A program made the position numbers and the translations under genes. 64,000 nucleotides of DNA. Source: Psychrobacter sp. Pi2-1 (lineage in GTDB: Bacteria; Pseudomonadota; Gammaproteobacteria; Pseudomonadales; Moraxellaceae). Numbering within the stretch: the stretch's first letter is position 1; the number at the start of each line of letters is the position of its first letter. The stretch spans positions 25,396-89,395 of the forward strand of contig NZ_CAJHBO010000013.1 of assembly GCF_904846645.1 (NCBI RefSeq), read 5' to 3'. Of this stretch, positions 1-8,402 are shown piece after piece. Below the pieces are notes generated by a model, which saw only the letters and a list, made by a program, of their open reading frames with translations, ran no database searches and was not told the origin of the DNA.

Positions 1-625
1 GCCCTGCATCTACCGTAATGACCATTTTTGCCTCGGCATCGTCCATACGGATAGCCAAGTTATGGGCAGCAAACCCACCAAATACGACTGAATGGACGGC
101 ACCAATACGAGCACAAGCCAGCATAGCGTAAGCCGCTTCTAATATCATCGGCATATAGATAATGACACGGTCACCCTTGCCAATACCGTGACGCTGTAGC
201 ACATCGGCAAAATAATTAACTTCTTTATATAAGTCATTATAAGTTAGGCGACGCTTGGTATAGTCTGTATAAAATTCAACGTTATTGCCGAGATCCTTAA
301 ACGAATCAACGACTGCTGGAAAGGTTTCTATCAATTCTTGATTAATCTCTGATGACACCCACACAAAAGCATCTTGCTCTGCCCGGTCTGCCAGATGACG
401 ATCGACGCAGTTATAACAAAGATTGGTCTCACCACCGACAAACCATTTGGCAAAAGGCAGATTGCTGTCATCTAGAATTTGCTCAGGCTCTTTATGCCAA
501 TATATACGCTTCGCCTGCTCAGCCCAAAACTGCTCTCGATCCGTAATAGACTCATGATAAATATCAGCGAAGTTTGGCGTGTCTATCATTTGGGTAGAAA
601 CTGGGGATTGGGAATGGTCGCTCAT
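1..625 (-). CDS. prpE: Propionyl-CoA synthetase (PrpE-like), 3' part beyond window edge
   Basis: This is the N-terminal ~208 residues of an acyl-CoA synthetase of the acetate/propionate type, which makes acyl-CoA from the free acid, ATP and CoA in the cytoplasm. The reading frame is open from the ATG at 625 to the window edge. Recognisable pieces are the REQFWAEQAKRI N-terminal block, the FAKWFVGGETNLCYN block and the MLACARIGAVHSVVFGGF core. The last block followed by AAHNLAIRMDDA is closer to PrpE than to Acs, so propionate is the likely substrate. The P-loop-like and catalytic lysine motifs lie outside the window. A promoter and a 23-bp palindrome sit about 190-245 bp upstream. Confidence 0.85.
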   Translation of the reverse strand, partial: MSDHSQSPVSTQMIDTPNFADIYHESITDREQFWAEQAKRIYWHKEPEQILDDSNLPFAKWFVGGETNLCYNCVDRHLADRAEQDAFVWVSSEINQELIETFPAVVDSFKDLGNNVEFYTDYTKRRLTYNDLYKEVNYFADVLQRHGIGKGDRVIIYMPMILEAAYAMLACARIGAVHSVVFGGFAAHNLAIRMDDAEAKMVITVDAG

Positions 626-816
626 AGTAGCTGTCCTTAGCATAAACGAGAAATGAGGCAATAGTATTTTATAGTTAAGGCACTCAATAAGTTGTAACGG
701 TACTCACCTCGCACGGCGCACTGTCTGCGTACAACTGGCTGATACCAACTCTAAAATGCTTCAACTATAAAAAACCATGTCTTAATAAATACTGGTCATC
801 CTTGCCAGAATTAAAT

Positions 817-839
817 AACCGATACGATATGTATCGGTT
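817..839. promoter_or_regulatory. 23-bp perfect palindrome, putative operator
   Basis: AACCGATAC and GTATCGGTT form perfect 9-bp arms around the centre GATAT. The site lies directly downstream of a predicted -10 element read toward the prpE-like gene, so it would cover the transcription start. This geometry suits a repressor of the TetR or GntR kind; the regulator is not identified. Confidence 0.6.
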
Positions 840-842
840 TAA

Positions 843-871
843 AATGTAGCAGAGCCTATCGGAAAGGTCAA
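843..871 (-). promoter_or_regulatory. Predicted sigma-70 promoter for the prpE-like gene
   Basis: On the minus strand TTGACC (866-871) and TACATT (843-848) are separated by exactly 17 bp. The palindrome at 817-839 begins just downstream of the -10 box. Confidence 0.5.
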
Positions 872-938
872 CTATTAAGCGTGTAATACGCACTACATTT
901 TGACGAATACAAATACTTGAAAATCTAACTAATACTAA

Positions 939-2609
939 TTAAATCTCAGTTTGATTGGCATACATTTCACGCATGACTTTTTTGTCATGTTTGCCAACGG
1001 AAGTTTTTGGTAGCTCATCAACGAATTTAAACTGGCTTGGTACGCCATACTTAGGAATGATACCGCGCTCTACCGCTTTTTCTGCAATCGCTTTGATATC
1101 ATCAGCACTGGTATCCTTAGCATCAGGCTTTAGCACCACCAAAGCCAACGGACGCTCGCCCCATTGCTTATCACGTACGCCAATCACTGACACATCGGCT
1201 ACGGATGGATGTAGTGATAAAATAGTCTCAATCTCTAGTGATGAAATCCACTCACCACCTGATTTGATCACGTCCTTTAAGCGATCGGTGATTTTGATAT
1301 AGCCATCAGGACGTATATAAGCGATATCCTGGGTATGCATATAGCCATTTTCCCACAGATCTTTGCCAGCGTCGTCATTTTTGAGATAGCTTTGGGTCAA
1401 CCAAGGCGCACGCAATACCAGCTCGCCTGTATTTTCTGGTCCTGTACCTACGGATTTGTTGCCTTCACCCCATACCTGAGCATCGACCATGAGTACGGGT
1501 TTACCTGTCATACAACGACGGGCAATATCTTCTTCTTCAGTCATTTCAGGCTCATCGAGACTAAATCCCGTTAAGCTAATAAGCGGCGCGGTCTCCGACA
1601 TGCCATAGCCTGTATAGACTTCGATACCTTGTGCCATTGCCGTCTTGGCTAGACCTTCTGTCAATCGTGAGCCACCAATAATCATTTTTAGACCATTAAA
1701 GCTAGCGTCGCGGTCTTGTGCTTCTTTGAGTACCATTTGCAAAATCGTTGGTACACAATGGGTGATACTGACCTTTTCATTGACAATTAAGTCCATCAAC
1801 GTATCAGGCGCATAACGACCTGGATAGACTTGCTTTAGACCCACCATGGTTGCTGTAAACGGAAAACCCCATGCATGCACATGGAACATTGGCGTCATCG
1901 GCATATAGACATCACCATAGCTCACGCCTTGCTTATCAGGCAGCATCCCCAAAGTTGCCGCTTCTGCTAGTGTATGTAGCACTAGCTGACGATGGCTAAA
2001 GAAAACCCCTTTTGGATCACCTGTCGTGCCTGACGTATAAAAGGTCGTCGCAATGGTGTTTTCATCAAAATCTGGGAAATCAAATTCGCTATTAGCAGCT
2101 TTTAATAATGCTTCATATTCGCCTGTGACACGGCTTTGATTACTACCAAAGATACCTTCAGCCGTGACACCGTTGTCATCAAGCCAGATAATATGCTCAA
2201 TGCTTGAGTTCTCGAACTGATAGTCTTTAACCAATGGCGCAAACTCAGAGTTGAGCATGAGCACTTTAGGCTTGGCATGGTTGATGGTATAAAGAATTTT
2301 CTCAGGTGATAGACGGATATTGACAGTCTGTAAAACGTACTCTGACATTGGCACGGCAAAATAAGACTCAAGATAGCGATGACTGTCCCAATCCATCACG
2401 GCAACCACGTCACCTGCATCAAGCTTTAGGTCTGCCAATACATTGGCCAAACGATTGATACGCTCAAACAACTCTTTATAAGTTAGGCGCTTTTTGTCCG
2501 CATACACAATCTCTTGATCTTGCGATACCGTTTTTGCACGGCTTAATAATTGCTTGACCAGTAATGGATAATCGTAGGCAGATGGTGCACTGTGGTAAAT
2601 GTTTGACAT
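939..2609 (-). CDS. Medium/long-chain fatty acid-CoA ligase (AMP-binding family)
   Basis: The 556-residue protein activates a carboxylic acid as its CoA thioester through an acyl-AMP intermediate. Visible motifs are the P-loop-like YTSGTTGDPKGV (about residues 192-203), the GYGMSETAP acyl-adenylate motif and GGEWISSLEIE near the C-terminus, followed by the typical GKHDKK lysine segment. Overall order and length match AlkK-type medium-chain acyl-CoA ligases. Methylthiopropionate- or cinnamate-type ligases of the same family cannot be excluded. It lies immediately downstream of a second acyl-CoA synthetase region in the same orientation, but the 313-bp gap with its own promoter and operator argues for separate transcription of prpE. 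Confidence 0.85.
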   Translation of the reverse strand: MSNIYHSAPSAYDYPLLVKQLLSRAKTVSQDQEIVYADKKRLTYKELFERINRLANVLADLKLDAGDVVAVMDWDSHRYLESYFAVPMSEYVLQTVNIRLSPEKILYTINHAKPKVLMLNSEFAPLVKDYQFENSSIEHIIWLDDNGVTAEGIFGSNQSRVTGEYEALLKAANSEFDFPDFDENTIATTFYTSGTTGDPKGVFFSHRQLVLHTLAEAATLGMLPDKQGVSYGDVYMPMTPMFHVHAWGFPFTATMVGLKQVYPGRYAPDTLMDLIVNEKVSITHCVPTILQMVLKEAQDRDASFNGLKMIIGGSRLTEGLAKTAMAQGIEVYTGYGMSETAPLISLTGFSLDEPEMTEEEDIARRCMTGKPVLMVDAQVWGEGNKSVGTGPENTGELVLRAPWLTQSYLKNDDAGKDLWENGYMHTQDIAYIRPDGYIKITDRLKDVIKSGGEWISSLEIETILSLHPSVADVSVIGVRDKQWGERPLALVVLKPDAKDTSADDIKAIAEKAVERGIIPKYGVPSQFKFVDELPKTSVGKHDKKVMREMYANQTEI

Positions 2610-2725
2610 AGAACTGACTTCCTTGTTTGTCGTACTTATAAGGGGTAAATAACAATAATAATAACAATCAAGTTAATAGCAGCATAAAATCTACTGCGCT
2701 AACCATTTTAATTTTTATAATAATA

Positions 2726-2990
2726 GGGTCTGTTAAACATTCAAATGTGGTGCTGGCAGTCACTATTTTTTAGACAATATGCAGTGCAATTTTTGACGCC
2801 TAGTCATTCTAGGTTAGACAATTTCGCCATATATTGGCAAAAAATAGTACTGCCCTGAAAGGCTGATGCTAAAATCACCCCAAACGTTGTTGCAAACCTA
2901 GCTAAGGTCTCGACATTATCGTCGGCTTGCGCCTCGTTTGGTGCACCTTTAGCAATCAGCAGCCCTAATATTTGAATGTTCAACAGACCC
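2726..2990. mobile_element. MITE-like element with 21-bp terminal inverted repeats
   Basis: The ends read GGGTCTGTTAAACATTC... and, inverted from the right, GGGTCTGTTGAACATTC.... The 21-bp repeats have one mismatch. The flanks are both TA, a possible 2-bp target duplication. The 265-bp interior has no usable ORF in any frame. It looks like a non-autonomous derivative of an insertion sequence; the parent (IS5-like would be my guess) is not in the window. It sits in the 485-bp spacer between the acyl-CoA ligase and the MFS gene. Confidence 0.7.
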
Positions 2991-3094
2991 TAACATCGTT
3001 ATTGATAGTAAGAAAAAAGCGGCGCTGTGTAAAGCGGTCTTACATTAAGTATCATAAGATGGCCGACCACACCTATGCTATATCAGACAGCCAA

Positions 3095-4474
3095 TCACTT
3101 CGTACGTACCGTGGTTTTAATCATCCCAAAACTGGCTATTAATAACGCCAATACCTGCACAAACAATAACAACCATACGGTAAGAGACCACTGCCCTCGC
3201 GCATAAGCTATGCCACCCAGCCATGCCCCTAGCGTACCGCCTGTATAGTAGCCCATATAATATAGACCCGATGCTAATGAACGGCCTTTTTTCACATTGA
3301 CTGCAATATAGCTGATGGTCGCTGACTGCGTGATAAATACACCAGACGACATAATGGCCAGTCCTATGATCACCCCCCATAATGGCGTGACCAAAGTTAA
3401 TAACAATCCGACCATAGATACGACGATAGCCACCCGTACTGTACGCGCTGAGCCAAACCGACGTAGCAATGTCGTAGATAATGGCGTGATAATAACACCA
3501 AGCAAATATACTGCAAAGATATTGGCGAGCGCACCAGTACCAAGCTCATAAGGCTTATCTGCCAAATGTAAATTGATAAAAGTGAAGCAGCCTACAAGGG
3601 AGAACAGCACGCAAGCGCCAAGCAGACATGCTGTTACCACATAGCGATTGGTGACATGCTCACCTAACGTCTGTATCGCTGAGCGAAAATTGGGGTTTGC
3701 CACAAAGTGACGAGACGATGGTAGCATCTTGCCAACCCATATTGCCCCCAATAGCGTCATCGCCGTCATCACATAGTAGCCATGACGCCAGCCAATCAGC
3801 TCATGTAAATGCCCTAACAAGAACCGACCCATAAAGCCGCCAAGCACGCATCCTGACACATAAAAGGACATCAGCTCAGTCATTGCCCGGCCCTCAAACT
3901 CCTCACCGATATAGGCAATTGTCACCACCGTAATACCCGGTACAGACAATCCTTGCATAAAACGCCAAATGCCGACCCATTCAATGCTCGAGCTCTGGGC
4001 AATAAGCGCTGTCGGTATCGCTAAAAACAATAAAGCACCAACGATAAACGACTTGCGCCCGACTGCATCGGAGAGCATACCCAGAAATGGTGACATAATC
4101 GCAATGGCTAACACAGTGGCACCAACGATCATGCCAGCCTGTACTTCGGTCGCAGCAAAGTCCACCATCATGACCGGTAGCACCGCTTGAATAGAGTACA
4201 CTTGCAAAAAAGCAAACATACCTATCAGGCCAATTGTGAGCTTCAATATCCACGATGTTGAATGATTGGATGTGACTGGTGGCACAGCTGTTATATCTTG
4301 AATCTGATCTTTAGAATTATTCACAGGGGATCTGACTATATTGGTTATACCATGACTGTAAATAATAACCGTCACTGGCGTGGATGATAGAAAGGAATAA
4401 CGGTGATTTATGCTAAATGTATAAGCAAAAGCACCGTTATTAAACGATAAATGCTCATCATAATGACAAGCCAA
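3095..4474 (-). CDS. MFS transporter, YnfM-like
   Basis: This inner-membrane carrier of the major facilitator superfamily has about twelve hydrophobic segments starting near residue 76. The loop-2/3 motif GMLSDAVGRKSF is the MFS A-motif, and the sequence around IAYIGEEFEG, MGRFLLGHL and LPSSRHF follows the E. coli YnfM subgroup (arabinose-efflux-like, substrate unknown). The first ~70 residues are polar and not family-like, so translation may start later at a non-ATG codon; no convincing ribosome-binding site decides it. It is monocistronic. Confidence 0.8.
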   Translation of the reverse strand: MACHYDEHLSFNNGAFAYTFSINHRYSFLSSTPVTVIIYSHGITNIVRSPVNNSKDQIQDITAVPPVTSNHSTSWILKLTIGLIGMFAFLQVYSIQAVLPVMMVDFAATEVQAGMIVGATVLAIAIMSPFLGMLSDAVGRKSFIVGALLFLAIPTALIAQSSSIEWVGIWRFMQGLSVPGITVVTIAYIGEEFEGRAMTELMSFYVSGCVLGGFMGRFLLGHLHELIGWRHGYYVMTAMTLLGAIWVGKMLPSSRHFVANPNFRSAIQTLGEHVTNRYVVTACLLGACVLFSLVGCFTFINLHLADKPYELGTGALANIFAVYLLGVIITPLSTTLLRRFGSARTVRVAIVVSMVGLLLTLVTPLWGVIIGLAIMSSGVFITQSATISYIAVNVKKGRSLASGLYYMGYYTGGTLGAWLGGIAYARGQWSLTVWLLLFVQVLALLIASFGMIKTTVRTK

Positions 4475-4809
4475 TTATGGTAGCACATTCATCAATATAC
4501 TCAGGTTTAAAAGTGTTATTAACACTTGATAGATTTTTTATTTGGATTCGAGATTATTGTATAAAAACTTGACTAGGAATCACATTTCGACTTGAGACGG
4601 TGAAGACAGCTTTCGACTCACAAGTTCATGATCAAAGTTACGTTTACTGCATATACAGGATAGTATGGTTAGATGCTCTTGACGCACTTGTTGAGTACTT
4701 AACTGCTTTAACGATTGATGACGTTGACAATTAACAATCACTACCTACGTCTATCTTTTCTAACCCATAGACATGCACGACCACACAACCTTTTAGAATA
4801 CAATTTACT
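4475..4809. other. 335-bp intergenic region, divergent promoters expected
   Basis: This spacer separates the MFS gene (minus) from the lipase (plus). I see no coding sequence, tRNA or strong hairpin. It must contain both promoters, but no convincing -35/-10 pair stood out. Confidence 0.4.
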
Positions 4810-5754
4810 ATGATGAAAAATATGATGCTTTCACAACTTATGATCGCGATGAGCACATTGGTTTTCTCTACAATGGCTATAGCAGAAGTAACTGTATCCG
4901 AGACTAGCGTTAAAAGCCTCAACCCAGTTAGATCAACACTCGACGCTACAAACTCACTAGCGGCAGTAGACTGTATAAAGGATGACGCTATCACTGCTAC
5001 TGAGCTCACAAAAACACGTGATAACGGTCCGTTTTCTATAAAGTCCAAGCATGTGAGTCGCCAATCAGCCAATGGCTTTGGTGGCGGTACCATACATTAT
5101 CCAACGGATGCTGCTAACTGTGGTCTGCTAGGTGGTATCGCGGTAGTGCCAGGTTATGTGTCTTATGAGTCTTCTATCAAATGGTGGGGACCGCGTTTGG
5201 CCTCTTGGGGATTTGTCGTTATCACTATTAATACTAGCTCCATTTACGATAATCCAGATAGCCGTGCTGAGCAATTGAGCGCGGCTCTCGATCACCTTGT
5301 CGCTGATGAAACAGTGGGGCATATGATAGATCCAAATCGTTTGGGCGCGATTGGCTGGTCAATGGGCGGCGGCGGTACGCTACGATTGGCAACTGAGCGC
5401 AGTACGGTGCAAGCCATCATTGCACAAACACCCTATCACGATACGAGCTATGGCGCGATGGATACGCCTGCTCTATTCATCGCTTGTGAAAATGACCGTA
5501 TCGCCCCGAATAAAAAATACACCAATACTTTTTATCAAAAAGCTGACGGTCCAAAAATGAAGGTCGAGATTAACAACGGCAGTCATTTCTGTGCCAGCCA
5601 TCGTTTTAACGAGAAACTATTAAGTAAGCCTGCTATCGCATGGATGCAACGTTATATTAACGGCGATGCCCGTTTCGATAAATTCTTATGTGGCAATGAA
5701 AGCTACAAAGATGATACTCGTATATCAGCCTATGATTACGAAGACTGTTTATAA
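4810..5754 (+). CDS. Secreted polyesterase/lipase, cold-active PETase-like (Moraxella lipase 1 family)
   Basis: The 314-residue alpha/beta hydrolase has a Sec signal peptide (cleavage predicted after AIA, residue 25). It cleaves esters, with lipid or polyester substrates expected outside the cell. The catalytic triad is visible as Ser184 (GWSMGGGG), Asp229 (ACENDRIAP) and His259 (NGSHFC). VPGYVSYESSIKWWGPRLAS and the downstream FVVITINT match cutinase/PETase proteins and especially Moraxella TA144 lipase 1. Cys226 and Cys261 flank Asp and His, the extra disulfide typical of type II PETases; Cys294 and Cys313 would form the C-terminal disulfide. Tyr209 stands where IsPETase has the wobbling Trp185. 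No neighbouring gene suggests an operon. No strong Shine-Dalgarno is visible; a second ATG follows at once. Confidence 0.9.
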   Translation: MMKNMMLSQLMIAMSTLVFSTMAIAEVTVSETSVKSLNPVRSTLDATNSLAAVDCIKDDAITATELTKTRDNGPFSIKSKHVSRQSANGFGGGTIHYPTDAANCGLLGGIAVVPGYVSYESSIKWWGPRLASWGFVVITINTSSIYDNPDSRAEQLSAALDHLVADETVGHMIDPNRLGAIGWSMGGGGTLRLATERSTVQAIIAQTPYHDTSYGAMDTPALFIACENDRIAPNKKYTNTFYQKADGPKMKVEINNGSHFCASHRFNEKLLSKPAIAWMQRYINGDARFDKFLCGNESYKDDTRISAYDYEDCL

Positions 5755-5906
5755 GCTATTTTTAACCTACTTACGAAAGGAAGGACAGACAGCTTTCACT
5801 GCTGATGATGACACTTGAATAACAACTCTTTTTTATTTTTACACATTTACATTGCTTCTATCTTTTTTCTTACAGACTTTACTGTCATAAAAATTAATAA
5901 TCATAT

Positions 5907-6012
5907 AGTCAATATTCTATAAATTGGATACGGTGTCAGGCCCGCTTAGTCTACAACTTGTAGTACTTTCACTCGCCTGCCTTGTATCCAAATTATATTG
6001 GACCGACTGTAG
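5907..6012. repeat. Dispersed ~105-bp imperfect-hairpin repeat, copy 1
   Basis: This stretch is repeated in inverted orientation at 39631-39735. Shared blocks include TATAAATTGG, GGTGTCAG, AGTCTAC, TTGTAGTACTTTCACTCG and ATCCAAATTA, in the same order and spacing. The outer parts (AATTGGATAC ... GTATCCAAATT) are themselves inverted repeats and the centre CTAC...GTAG can form a loop stem. It resembles REP/ERIC-type intergenic repeats. Confidence 0.75.
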
Positions 6013-6067
6013 GGCGCTATAAACAAGTAAAATGATTGAATAAATGAACGATTAAGGAGCAATGTTG

Positions 6068-6814
6068 ATGACTGATGAAATGTATGATTTAGGTGCAGGA
6101 TTTTGGAGTATTCGAGGATCATTTATCAAAAACGGTATCCTTGATATCGGTGTCCAATGTGCGCTCATAAGACTATCATCAGAGCGATTTATCTTTTTAG
6201 ATAGCTATACATTAACTGGTGATGTGCGTCAGCAAGTCATGGCATTGACCAATGATGGTCAAAATGTCGAAGCCGTCCTCAATGTTCATCCGTTTCATAC
6301 AGTACACTGTGCTCAAATGGCAGAAGACTTTCCGCAAGCGACGTTTTATGGCAGTAGCCGACATCCAGAGCAAGTACCTGAAGTTAATTGGGCAGATGAC
6401 TTGGTCGAAAGCGATGCCATTGCTGCACGCTACCCTGAACTCCAATTCTCTATACCTCAAGGCATGCATTACATCTCACCTGACGAGACGGTTCATGCCA
6501 GCTCCTTATTGGTCTATCATCCTGCTAGCCAGAGCATTTATGTCGATGATACCTTTGAGATACCCCCTTCCAAGTTAATAAATGCCGTGCAGCCTAACCT
6601 AGGCTTACACCCTACTACCAAAAAAGCGCTCAAAAATGAGCCAAATGCAGCTAAGCACTATTGTGATTGGGCAGTAGAGCTGGCACACGAGTGGCGTGAT
6701 GGTCGTCATTTTTGCGGCGCGCACTCGGGATTGGTTATATTTGATAAAGGTCAATTTGAGACAGCACTTATCTCAGCGATTGATTTGGCTCGCCCTGAGC
6801 TTGAAAAAGCATAA
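6068..6814 (+). CDS. Metallo-beta-lactamase-fold-like protein, paralogue 1
   Basis: This 248-residue cytoplasmic protein of unknown function is a close tandem paralogue of the next gene. Features resembling the metallo-beta-lactamase fold are the HPFHT segment after AVLNV (in place of HxHxDH), the GSSRH block, YVDDTF (possible bridging Asp) and the late GAHSG histidine. The first motif is degenerate, so metal binding is uncertain. I chose the second ATG at 6068: AAGGAG at 6054-6059 is 8 nt away (only 2 nt from the first ATG at 6062), and MTDEMYDLGAGFW then aligns with MTDHIHDLGAGFW of the paralogue. Confidence 0.75.
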   Translation: MTDEMYDLGAGFWSIRGSFIKNGILDIGVQCALIRLSSERFIFLDSYTLTGDVRQQVMALTNDGQNVEAVLNVHPFHTVHCAQMAEDFPQATFYGSSRHPEQVPEVNWADDLVESDAIAARYPELQFSIPQGMHYISPDETVHASSLLVYHPASQSIYVDDTFEIPPSKLINAVQPNLGLHPTTKKALKNEPNAAKHYCDWAVELAHEWRDGRHFCGAHSGLVIFDKGQFETALISAIDLARPELEKA

Positions 6815-6858
6815 AAGCGTGAACCTTTAGAAAATATACTACTAAAACAACTCGAAAG

Positions 6859-6892
6859 ACAAAGCTTATAGTGAAAAATTAGCTTTGTTTTA
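6859..6892 (+). terminator. Hairpin between the two paralogues
   Basis: ACAAAGCT and AGCTTTGT pair over a 14-nt loop and are followed by a T-rich tract, so some transcripts of the first paralogue may end here. Confidence 0.5.
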
Positions 6893-6934
6893 TTTACATA
6901 TTTTATTTAATTAACTAGACGAGGAAAATTATAA

Positions 6935-7681
6935 ATGACTGATCACATTCATGATTTAGGCGCGGGATTTTGGAACATACGCGGAACATTCCGTCTCGGT
7001 GGCGTACTAAATATCGGCACTCAATGCTCGCTAGTCAAGCTATCATCAGGAAAATTTATCTTTTTGGACAGTTACGCCCTCACGGGTGATGTTCGAGATG
7101 AGATTATGGCACTTACCAATAATGGTCAAGATGTCGAAGCGGTGCTGAACGTACATCCGTTTCATACAGTCAGCTGTGCTCAAATGGCCAAAGACTTCCC
7201 GCAAGCGACGTTTTATGGCAGTAGTCGTCACCATAAAAAAGTACCAGAAATCAATTGGGCAGATGATTTGGTAGAAAGTGACGCAGTCGCTGCACGCTAT
7301 CCTGAGCTTAAGTTTTCAATGTCAGAGGGCATTTATTATATCTCGCCCAATGAGATGATTCATGCAGGTTCTTTATTGGCTTATCATCCTGCCAGTCAAA
7401 GCTTGCACGTAGATGATACTTTTATGAGTCCACCAACGAAGCTATTAGAAGCTGTATTACCTGAGCTAATACTGCATCCTACGACCAAAAAAGCCCTGAA
7501 AAACGAGCCAAACGCTGGCGCGCAATACTGCGACTGGGCGACCAATTTGGCTCATGAATGGCGTGACGTACGCAATTTCTGTGCTGCGCATTCTTATCTT
7601 GTTCAGTTCAAAGAAGGTGGGTTTGAGAAAGCACTGGTGAAAGCCGTTAAGAAAGCACGTCCAAAACTAGAAAACGCCTAA
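6935..7681 (+). CDS. Metallo-beta-lactamase-fold-like protein, paralogue 2
   Basis: This 248-residue tandem duplicate of the preceding gene is collinear over its entire length, with the same HPFHT, FYGSSRH, ADDLVESDA, HVDDTF and LHPTTKKALKNEPNA blocks. Differences concentrate in loops and at the C-terminus (CAAHSYLV instead of CGAHSGLV), which suggests divergence in substrate or partner. GAGGAA lies 9 nt before the ATG. Function is not recognised; a hydrolase acting on a thioester, lactone or sulfur compound is possible but unproven. Confidence 0.75.
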   Translation: MTDHIHDLGAGFWNIRGTFRLGGVLNIGTQCSLVKLSSGKFIFLDSYALTGDVRDEIMALTNNGQDVEAVLNVHPFHTVSCAQMAKDFPQATFYGSSRHHKKVPEINWADDLVESDAVAARYPELKFSMSEGIYYISPNEMIHAGSLLAYHPASQSLHVDDTFMSPPTKLLEAVLPELILHPTTKKALKNEPNAGAQYCDWATNLAHEWRDVRNFCAAHSYLVQFKEGGFEKALVKAVKKARPKLENA

Positions 7682-7719
7682 CTTCTCACGCCTTAAACAT
7701 ATATTTTTAATAAATATAA

Positions 7720-7765
7720 AAACGGGTCGCTATTACTGTGCTTACTAATGTAGCGCCCCATTTTT
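7720..7765. terminator. Terminator between convergent genes
   Basis: GGG(T)CGCTA pairs with TAGCGCCC and is followed by TTTTT on the plus strand, with an A-rich tract on the other side, so it may serve both directions. Confidence 0.55.
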
Positions 7766-7794
7766 GTGAGCTGATCATAATCATATCGACACTA

Positions 7795-8310
7795 TTATCG
7801 AAACAGCAAAGTAGCCAACTCATCTTCATTGTTCAGAATATCTGCCAGTGTATAACGCTTAAGCACATTAACAAATGCGGTGAGCGCTTCAAAAAACACG
7901 CTTTTTAGCTGACAGGCTGGACTAATCACGCAGCCTAGTGATTTATTCTTTTTTTCCTCAATAAATGTCACTGGCAAATCCGCCTGATGAGCGCCCTGCT
8001 CACTATCATTATGAGACGCTGGTACGGCAAAGCACTCTACCAGATTAAAATCAGGCTCTATCTGTTTGATCAATACGCCCAAATTAATATCTTTAGGCGA
8101 ACGTGCTAATCGTATGCCACCATTTTTGCCACGCACACTCTCTATATAACCAAGCTGACCTAGCTGATGAATAATCTTGGTCAAATGACTTTTGGAAATA
8201 CCATAACTATCAGCAATATCGCTAATATTAGCTAGTAGCGACGGATCTGGTCTCACAGCTAAATAAATCAATGAGCGTAGCGCGTAGTCACTATAATTGG
8301 TCAGTCGCAT
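7795..8310 (-). CDS. nsrR: Rrf2-family nitric-oxide-sensing repressor NsrR
   Basis: The 171-residue [2Fe-2S] regulator normally represses NO-detoxification genes until NO nitrosylates its cluster. The N-terminus MRLTNYSDYALRSLIYLA and the winged-helix segment SKSHLTKIIHQLGQLGYIESVRGKNGG are typical. Three candidate cluster cysteines are present (Cys93, Cys127, Cys133), but about 28 extra residues separate the first two, compared with four in E. coli NsrR. The longer frame to 8508 overlaps nnrS and adds unrelated residues, so I start at the ATG at 8310, preceded by AGAGGAA. It lies 92 bp downstream of nnrS and is probably co-transcribed with it. Confidence 0.88.
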   Translation of the reverse strand: MRLTNYSDYALRSLIYLAVRPDPSLLANISDIADSYGISKSHLTKIIHQLGQLGYIESVRGKNGGIRLARSPKDINLGVLIKQIEPDFNLVECFAVPASHNDSEQGAHQADLPVTFIEEKKNKSLGCVISPACQLKSVFFEALTAFVNVLKRYTLADILNNEDELATLLFR

Positions 8311-8402
8311 GTACTTGCGTTCCTCTTTCTTCGTATAATTTTTTAAGTAGATTAATTTGGTCAAAGTAGTCCATATTTTAGCAATGGCATCATTAGATCG
8401 CT

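Noticed and set aside
2476..2667. Small minus-strand ORF overlapping the start of the acyl-CoA ligase
   Set aside because: It is an alternative frame of the ligase start region, without a credible ribosome-binding site.
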